A stretch of DNA of 9,742 nt from Chrysiogenales bacterium. GTDB lineage: Bacteria > Acidobacteriota > Aminicenantia > UBA2199. Location: contig SPCN01000069.1 of NCBI GenBank assembly GCA_004525465.1, positions 1-9,742 of the forward strand. The letters run 5' to 3'. The position numbers were made by a program, and so were the translations under genes. The notes under the pieces are model-generated. The model was not told the DNA's origin and did no database searches. It saw nothing but the letters and a program-made list of their open reading frames with translations. This document shows positions 6,181 to 9,742 of this stretch, piece by piece. How positions within the stretch are numbered: position 1 is the first letter of the stretch; the number at the start of each line of letters is the position of its first letter.

Positions 6181-7097
6181 CGGGTTTTTCTGGGGCGGTA
6201 GGATTCGAACCTACGAATCTCGGCTCCAAAGGCCGATGCCTTACCGCTTGGCCACACCCCAATTCGCTCCTGATAATTTTTTCTGGTCATGGTCCGGGTC
6301 TGTATCACGCCGGGCAGAGTTCCGGGCAAGGCAGCAATTTTATTTGCCGGGCCGATAGCGAATACCGCTGAACCACTGCCTGTCATTTGCACGAGATCGC
6401 ATCCTCCTCGCAACATTTTCCGCTTGATTTCCCTGATTTCCGGAAATAATTCAAAAGTAACGTTTTCCAGTTCATTTTCTAGTATGGAGAAATCGCTTCT
6501 TCTCAGGAAGAGTTTTATTTTACTGGGAAACAGGGGTTTTGTCAAGCGCCAGCGGGAAAAAATCAGCGCGGTGGAAACGCGCTGCGGCGGGATGAACAAG
6601 GCGATGGAACGGGAGCGGATTTCAGGCAGGGGGTTCAGTAACTCCCCTATCCCTTCGCCCAGAACCGTGCCGCCCAGGAGAAAAAACGGGACATCGGCTC
6701 CCAAACCTGCCGCCATTTCATTCAACTCTGCGAAAGGAATGTTCAAATTGAAGTACTGGTTGAGAAAAAGCAGCATGACGGCCGCGTTGCCGCTGCCACC
6801 GCCCAGGCCCGACCCGGGAGGGATATTCTTGCTGACCGTGATGTCAAAGCCGCTGCGCAATGGATAATTTTCATAGATCAACCGGCAGGCGCGGGCAATG
6901 GTGTTGGTTTCGTCCCAGGCCACGCTACGGTCGGAACCTTTCAGGGTGATCCGTGGAAGCGTTTTTTCCCGCAGCCGCAGTGCATCGCTCAGGTCAATGG
7001 TCTGGAAGATGGTCCGCAAGGTATGGTAGCCATCCGCCCTTTTGCCGGTGATCTCCAATCCCAGGTTGATCTTGGCGAAAGATCGCAGTTCAATCAT
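6177..7097 (-). CDS. ispE: 4-diphosphocytidyl-2-C-methyl-D-erythritol kinase (frame runs through tRNA-Gln)
   Basis: GHMP-family kinase of the MEP isoprenoid pathway. From ATG at 7097-7095 the frame has 306 codons. The start is chosen because MIELRSFAKINLGLEITGKR is the family N-terminus and because it overlaps the lolB-like stop by 8 bp. Motifs are FAKINL with Lys9, the ATP loop NIPPGSGLGGGSGNAA (91-106), GADVPFFLLGG with Asp135, and the third GHMP motif MTGSGSAVFA (238-247). The family-like core ends near residue 277. Residues 279-303 are a translation of the tRNA-Gln gene (WPSGKASAFGAEIRRFESY). The frame then stops at a TGA overlapping the prs ATG. No stop codon precedes the tRNA, so either the tail is real or translation is cut short by tRNA excision. 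Confidence 0.93.
   Translation of the reverse strand: MIELRSFAKINLGLEITGKRADGYHTLRTIFQTIDLSDALRLREKTLPRITLKGSDRSVAWDETNTIARACRLIYENYPLRSGFDITVSKNIPPGSGLGGGSGNAAVMLLFLNQYFNLNIPFAELNEMAAGLGADVPFFLLGGTVLGEGIGELLNPLPEIRSRSIALFIPPQRVSTALIFSRWRLTKPLFPSKIKLFLRRSDFSILENELENVTFELFPEIREIKRKMLRGGCDLVQMTGSGSAVFAIGPANKIAALPGTLPGVIQTRTMTRKNYQERIGVWPSGKASAFGAEIRRFESYRPRKTR
6190..6261 (-). tRNA. tRNA-Gln (anticodon TTG)
   Basis: A complete 72-nt cloverleaf can be drawn by hand. The 7-bp acceptor TGGGGTG pairs with CGCCCCA (one T-G). The D-arm is GCC, AAGCGGTAA, GGC. The anticodon arm is TCGGC, CTTTGGA, GCCGA with anticodon TTG at 6229-6227. A 5-nt variable loop is followed by a T-arm GTAGG, TTCGAAT, CCTAC. 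The discriminator is G, as usual for glutamine tRNA. CCA is not encoded; the next bases are AAA, so CCA must be added after 3' trimming. The gene lies between the ispE core and prs, inside the open ispE reading frame and probably on the same transcript. Confidence 0.96.
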
Positions 7098-7674
7098 CGC
7101 CCAGCACGCTTTCGAGGTCGGCGGCCTGATATCGGCCGCTATAATCGATGAGAATAATTTGACCCGGGCGGAATTCACGTCGGGAAATTCTCAGGGTCAG
7201 GTCGGCTGCACCACGGCGAAAACGGACCGTCTTGGGGGCTCCGGTTCTACTGTCGTTTTTCAGGGAAACCGAGATCCCCTTGCCATCGAGTTTGCTTTTG
7301 GGGATCCGGCCTTTGACCAGGATCTGCTTTAAATCATCCAGGGTCAGTTCAATGCCCCACAGCCGCTGCAGCAGTGAAACGAACTCCCCTTTCCAGAATA
7401 TCTTTTTGGCAAAATTGAGCAGCACGGCTTCTTCACCGGCGGCATTCAGTTCCAGGCCTACCTGATTGAGCGGAGTAAAAAAAAGGAATTTAGCGTAACG
7501 ATCATCAAAACGCCAGTGAATCCTGCCGTTTTGTTTGCTTTCTCCGTCGTTGAAATTGAATTTGATGCTCAGGGATTGAAAATAAGGCCCGGCCGGGGGC
7601 CTTTGCGTGATTTTGGGCCTGACACAGGCCAGACAGCACAATATAAAAAGCAAGCTTAACAATTTTCGCGGCAT
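7090..7674 (-). CDS. LolB-like outer-membrane lipoprotein
   Basis: Probable lipoprotein acceptor of the Lol system, 194 residues. The N-terminus MPRKLLSLLFILCCLAC is a lipoprotein signal with predicted lipidated Cys17. Residue -3 is Cys rather than the usual Leu/Val, so the lipobox is slightly atypical. Residue +2 is Val, which in E. coli rules allows outer-membrane sorting. The mature part has the LolB-like layout of beta-rich GRIHWRFDDRYAKFLFFTPL, then LWGIELTLDDLKQIL and KGRIPKSKLDG. Position just before ispE and prs matches the E. coli lolB-ispE-prs order, which supports the call. A weak AAGG precedes the ATG. It is the first gene of the long operon. Similarity is by pattern, so another LolA/LolB-fold protein is possible. 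Confidence 0.72.
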   Translation of the reverse strand: MPRKLLSLLFILCCLACVRPKITQRPPAGPYFQSLSIKFNFNDGESKQNGRIHWRFDDRYAKFLFFTPLNQVGLELNAAGEEAVLLNFAKKIFWKGEFVSLLQRLWGIELTLDDLKQILVKGRIPKSKLDGKGISVSLKNDSRTGAPKTVRFRRGAADLTLRISRREFRPGQIILIDYSGRYQAADLESVLGDD

Positions 7675-7849
7675 TCGGCCTTATTTTAGCATAATTAGCT
7701 TGTTTTTGCCCTTGTTTCAGGCAATCAAAATTTAGTTGGGTATTCGCGGACTATTAACCAGGCTAAACCTTAACCAAAAAAACCCTTTTTTGCAATTATT
7801 TTATGATTTTTTCCTGAGATATTACAAAAAATTCCAGGACTGAATATAT
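7675..7849. other. AT-rich intergenic gap between the two gene groups
   Basis: The only sizeable non-coding stretch, separating the accessory pair from the housekeeping operon. It contains a perfect 14-bp palindrome CTGAATATATTCAG at 7840-7853, overlapping the upstream stop codon. It also contains an A7-CCC-T6 hairpin at 7775-7792 and a direct repeat TTAACC at 7754-7759 and 7770-7775. The promoter of the lolB-like operon and any end signal for the preceding pair should lie here. I see no GC-rich stem followed by a T-run that would make a firm terminator. Confidence 0.6.
7767..7795 (-). promoter_or_regulatory. Weak candidate promoter for the lolB-like/ispE operon
   Basis: Minus-strand TTGCAA (7795-7790) as -35 and TAAGGT (7772-7767) as -10 are 17 bp apart, giving a leader of about 85 nt to the lolB-like ATG. 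The matches to consensus are partial (4/6 and 3/6). A TTAACC direct repeat overlaps the -10 and could be an operator. This is a guess from sequence alone. Confidence 0.2.
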
Positions 7850-8398
7850 TCAGAAGCGAATTTCGACGCCAACGCCGAGGTCCAGGCCTCCGACCTTGAA
7901 CTCCACGTCCTCGTGCGTCATCTTGCAAGTCGACCAGGCCAGGAAAAGGCCGACTCCGATGGTATCGGTCAAGCGATACATTCCACCGCCTGTGAATATT
8001 ATCCCCAGCGCGTTCTCCTTCACCGTCCCCAGGGACGCCTCCTCCTTGAAAAAAACTTCCTGGATCCCGGCTCCCACGTGCAAGCGGACTTTTGCCCCGG
8101 CAGGGATCTCATAGCGCACCCCCAGGGTCAACGGCATGATCCACACCCGGGTCTCCTCCTCCGTCACCGTAAGCCCCCCGCTTTTGTGCACATAGTCCAG
8201 CCCTGCCCAGATCGAGACGTTCTTGGCAATGTCCAGCCCGCCTTCGAGCCCGAACTTCGCCGAACTCCCATAGACGTCCCGGAAGATCGCATTTTCTGAT
8301 GAAAATGACGACCCCTTCAGTTCGACCCGGAAGCCGGCTGCCAGGGCCGAAGATGCCAAGAATAAAAAGCCAATGCCGATCAACGCTGTTTTCTTCAT
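7850..8398 (-). CDS. Small outer-membrane beta-barrel protein
   Basis: Probable 8-stranded porin-like or OmpX/OmpW-size outer-membrane protein of unknown function, 182 residues. Start is ATG at 8398-8396, where AGGAGG lies six bases upstream; an upstream GTG (8413) would include that site. A clear signal peptide MKKTALIGIGFLFLASSALA ends before AGF at about residue 20. The mature part alternates hydrophobic and polar residues in strands such as KFGLEGGLDIA, VSIWAGLDYV, IMPLTLGVRYEI, VRLHVGAGIQEVFF, IGVGLFLAWSTCKM and GLDLGVGVEIRF. It ends in Phe, the usual BAM recognition residue. It sits 11 nt after the modular surface protein, implying co-expression. A role in displaying or anchoring that protein is speculation. 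Confidence 0.8.
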   Translation of the reverse strand: MKKTALIGIGFLFLASSALAAGFRVELKGSSFSSENAIFRDVYGSSAKFGLEGGLDIAKNVSIWAGLDYVHKSGGLTVTEEETRVWIMPLTLGVRYEIPAGAKVRLHVGAGIQEVFFKEEASLGTVKENALGIIFTGGGMYRLTDTIGVGLFLAWSTCKMTHEDVEFKVGGLDLGVGVEIRF

Positions 8399-8409
8399 CT
8401 TCGTCCTCC

Positions 8410-9742
8410 TCACTGGACCGCGATCTCAACCATGTCGCTCTCCCAGCCCTGGCTGTCGACCGCCGTCACCCCGAAGCGATAGGCCTTGGTTGCCTGGAGC
8501 CTGCGGACGATGTACTCATATGTCCCGGCCGCGACGTCGGCGATCGTTGCCGCCTGCCCGTTCTCGATCCGGTAGATCCGGTAGCTGATCATTCCGGCGT
8601 TCTCGGGGTTCGGCTGCCAGCGGAGCCTGGCTATATATTCGATCAGCGATACATTCCGGTTCACCAGTTTTTCTGCGGTCAGATTGAGCGGAGCCTTGAC
8701 CACCCGGGTAAAGTTCGCCTGGATCGTTTTGTTGCCATCAATGACCAACGATACCGGGTTGGCCGAGCCCGAAGCGTCACCGCTCCAGCTTTCAAAGCGG
8801 TAGCCGGTTGCAGCTGTGGCTGAAACACTGACCGCCGTGCCCTCATCATAAGTGTACGTGCCGGGCACGGGGCGTGTCGTCCCGCCAGCGCCGGCGGTAA
8901 CCGTCAGCGTATATTGGCGGACGAAGTTCGCGGTCATCGTCTTGTTGCCGTTCATCGTTACACTAGTGGGGTTGGTCGTGCCCGAAGCGTCGCCGCTCCA
9001 GTTCTTGAACCGATATCCCGCCGAAGCCGTAGCCTGGACGCTGACCGAGGTGCCTTCGACATATGTATAGGTCCCGGGCACGGGGTTGGTCGTCCCGCCA
9101 GCGCCGGCTGCGATCGTGAGCGAATAAATGTTCTTCACCATGACACTTACGGAGTCCGAGTCATTGGCTGAATCCGGATCGCTCTCGTTCAGCGCCGACA
9201 CCGCGGCCGTGTTTGTCACCATCCCTTTTGCTGCCCCGCTTACCCCGATTTGCAGGGTAGCTGTCGCGCCGTTGGCCAAGGTGCCGATATCCCAGATTCC
9301 AGTTCCTGAAGTGTACGTGCCCGTCGACGCGGTGTATGAGTCATAGGTCAGGCCCGCGGGAAGCGAATCCGTAACCTTGAGTCCCGAAGCGGTCGCCGGT
9401 CCGTTGTTCGTCGCCGTCACCGTGAAGTTGAATGTCTCTCCGACCTTGGGCTCCAGGTTATCGGTCGTCTTCGTGACCGCGATGTCGGCTTTATCGCTGA
9501 TCTTGGTGATGAAGACGTCTTCCCCACCCTGGTCTGCCTGGTACTGTTTCAGAATGGGGAAATTCGCGCTATACGTTTGTCCGGTTACATAGGCATTGCT
9601 GCTGTTGTCCACCGCTATTCCTAAGCCAAGATCATCGTCATTTCCTCCCAAGTAGGTGGAGTAAACCAGGCTGGCAGGGCCGCTCTGCATCGTGTCGATC
9701 TTGGTCACGAAGACATCAATGTTCCCCTGATCTGCCTGGTAC
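8410..9742 (-). CDS. Modular secreted/surface protein with SBBP, DUF11, InlB-type repeats and FN3 (N-terminus outside window)
   Basis: C-terminal 444 or so residues of a larger protein; the frame is open to the window edge, so a GTG at 9708 is internal. Modules in order are an SBBP beta-propeller repeat (STYLGGNDDDLGLGIAVD, then NAYVTGQTYSANFP), a DUF11 domain (about 9486-9145, DIAVTKTTDNLEPKVGETF to SALNESDPDSANDSDSV), two tandem 71-residue InlB-type repeats (9129-8704, GYRF..WSGDASG and NKT..ANF), and a fibronectin-III-like domain (about 8697-8413) ending VTAVDSQGWESDMVEIAVQ. No C-terminal sorting signal or membrane anchor is visible. These module types are typical of long extracellular proteins in environmental bacteria. 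Function is unknown; adhesion or polymer binding is plausible from the domains only. Confidence 0.88.
   Translation of the reverse strand, partial: YQADQGNIDVFVTKIDTMQSGPASLVYSTYLGGNDDDLGLGIAVDNSSNAYVTGQTYSANFPILKQYQADQGGEDVFITKISDKADIAVTKTTDNLEPKVGETFNFTVTATNNGPATASGLKVTDSLPAGLTYDSYTASTGTYTSGTGIWDIGTLANGATATLQIGVSGAAKGMVTNTAAVSALNESDPDSANDSDSVSVMVKNIYSLTIAAGAGGTTNPVPGTYTYVEGTSVSVQATASAGYRFKNWSGDASGTTNPTSVTMNGNKTMTANFVRQYTLTVTAGAGGTTRPVPGTYTYDEGTAVSVSATAATGYRFESWSGDASGSANPVSLVIDGNKTIQANFTRVVKAPLNLTAEKLVNRNVSLIEYIARLRWQPNPENAGMISYRIYRIENGQAATIADVAAGTYEYIVRRLQATKAYRFGVTAVDSQGWESDMVEIAVQ
8704..9129 (-). repeat. Two tandem 213-bp InlB-type repeat units
   Basis: Two in-frame copies with a period of 213 bp (71 residues), roughly 8704-8916 and 8917-9129. 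Both carry AGAGGTT.PVPGTYTY.EGT, GYRF..WSGDASG and G.NKT..ANF. Long identical DNA runs around the GTCCCGCCAGCGCCGGC and CCCGAAGCGTC segments suggest a fairly recent duplication. Confidence 0.9.
9512..9742 (-). repeat. SBBP-type repeat, one unit plus the end of the preceding one
   Basis: The sequence YQADQG..DVF.TKI occurs at 9741 and again at 9543 (minus strand), a period of 198 bp or 66 residues. The unit between them contains the SBBP core. The array evidently continues beyond the window edge. Confidence 0.8.

Noticed and set aside
6190..6261. tRNA-Gln as an integration (attachment) site
   Set aside because: No integrase, no duplicated tRNA 3' end and no foreign segment are seen. Both flanks are housekeeping genes.
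7098..7178. N-terminal extension of ispE by 27 codons
   Set aside because: It lies inside the lolB-like gene and lacks family similarity. The MIELRSFAKINL start matches IspE and overlaps the upstream stop normally.
7676..7693. TATGCTAAAAT as a -10 box for the lolB-like gene
   Set aside because: Transcription would start at or after the ribosome binding site, and no -35 match lies at proper distance.
8399..8413. Upstream GTG start for the beta-barrel gene
   Set aside because: It would place the AGGAGG ribosome binding site inside the coding region and prepend residues before a perfect signal peptide.

Overview
All recognisable genes in this window lie on the minus strand, so it is best read from 9742 down to 1. 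The cell is a diderm (Gram-negative-type) bacterium. Evidence is a LolB-like lipoprotein, a small outer-membrane beta-barrel protein with a C-terminal Phe, and MlaE/MlaF-type lipid-transport genes. Base composition is moderate in GC. The order lolB-like, ispE, tRNA-Gln, prs, rplY, pth, rpsF, rpsR, rplI, dnaB resembles layouts I recall from Deltaproteobacteria-like and Acidobacteriota/Aminicenantota-like lineages. That placement is from memory and is only weakly supported.

Region A (9742-7850) is accessory. The C-terminal part of a large modular secreted or surface protein carries SBBP beta-propeller repeat sequence, a DUF11 domain, two tandem InlB-type repeats and a fibronectin-III-like end. 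Eleven bases after its stop comes a small outer-membrane beta-barrel gene with its own strong Shine-Dalgarno sequence. A 175-bp AT-rich gap (7675-7849) follows, with palindromes but no convincing terminator.

Region B (7674-1) is a very compact housekeeping operon. In order it holds a LolB-like lipoprotein, ispE, tRNA-Gln(UUG), prs, rplY, pth, rpsF, rpsR, rplI, dnaB, mlaE and a partial mlaF. Only about 25 nt between 7674 and 1 lie outside genes, and most junctions are overlapping stop/start codons. The operon joins isoprenoid and nucleotide precursor supply (IspE, Prs), translation (bL25, Pth, bS6, bS18, bL9, tRNA-Gln), replication (DnaB) and envelope lipid transport (LolB-like, MlaE, MlaF). 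There is no ssb between rpsF and rpsR, and no ychF after pth.

Three points deserve a second look. First, the ispE reading frame runs uninterrupted through the whole tRNA-Gln gene and stops on the prs start codon, so tRNA processing and IspE translation compete for the same RNA. Second, pth has no ATG, GTG or TTG at the right place. Its frame begins directly after the rplY stop, and the only start that gives a complete protein is an ATT with an ideally placed Shine-Dalgarno sequence. Third, the 3' end of pth holds two mutually exclusive pairings around the rpsF ribosome binding site.
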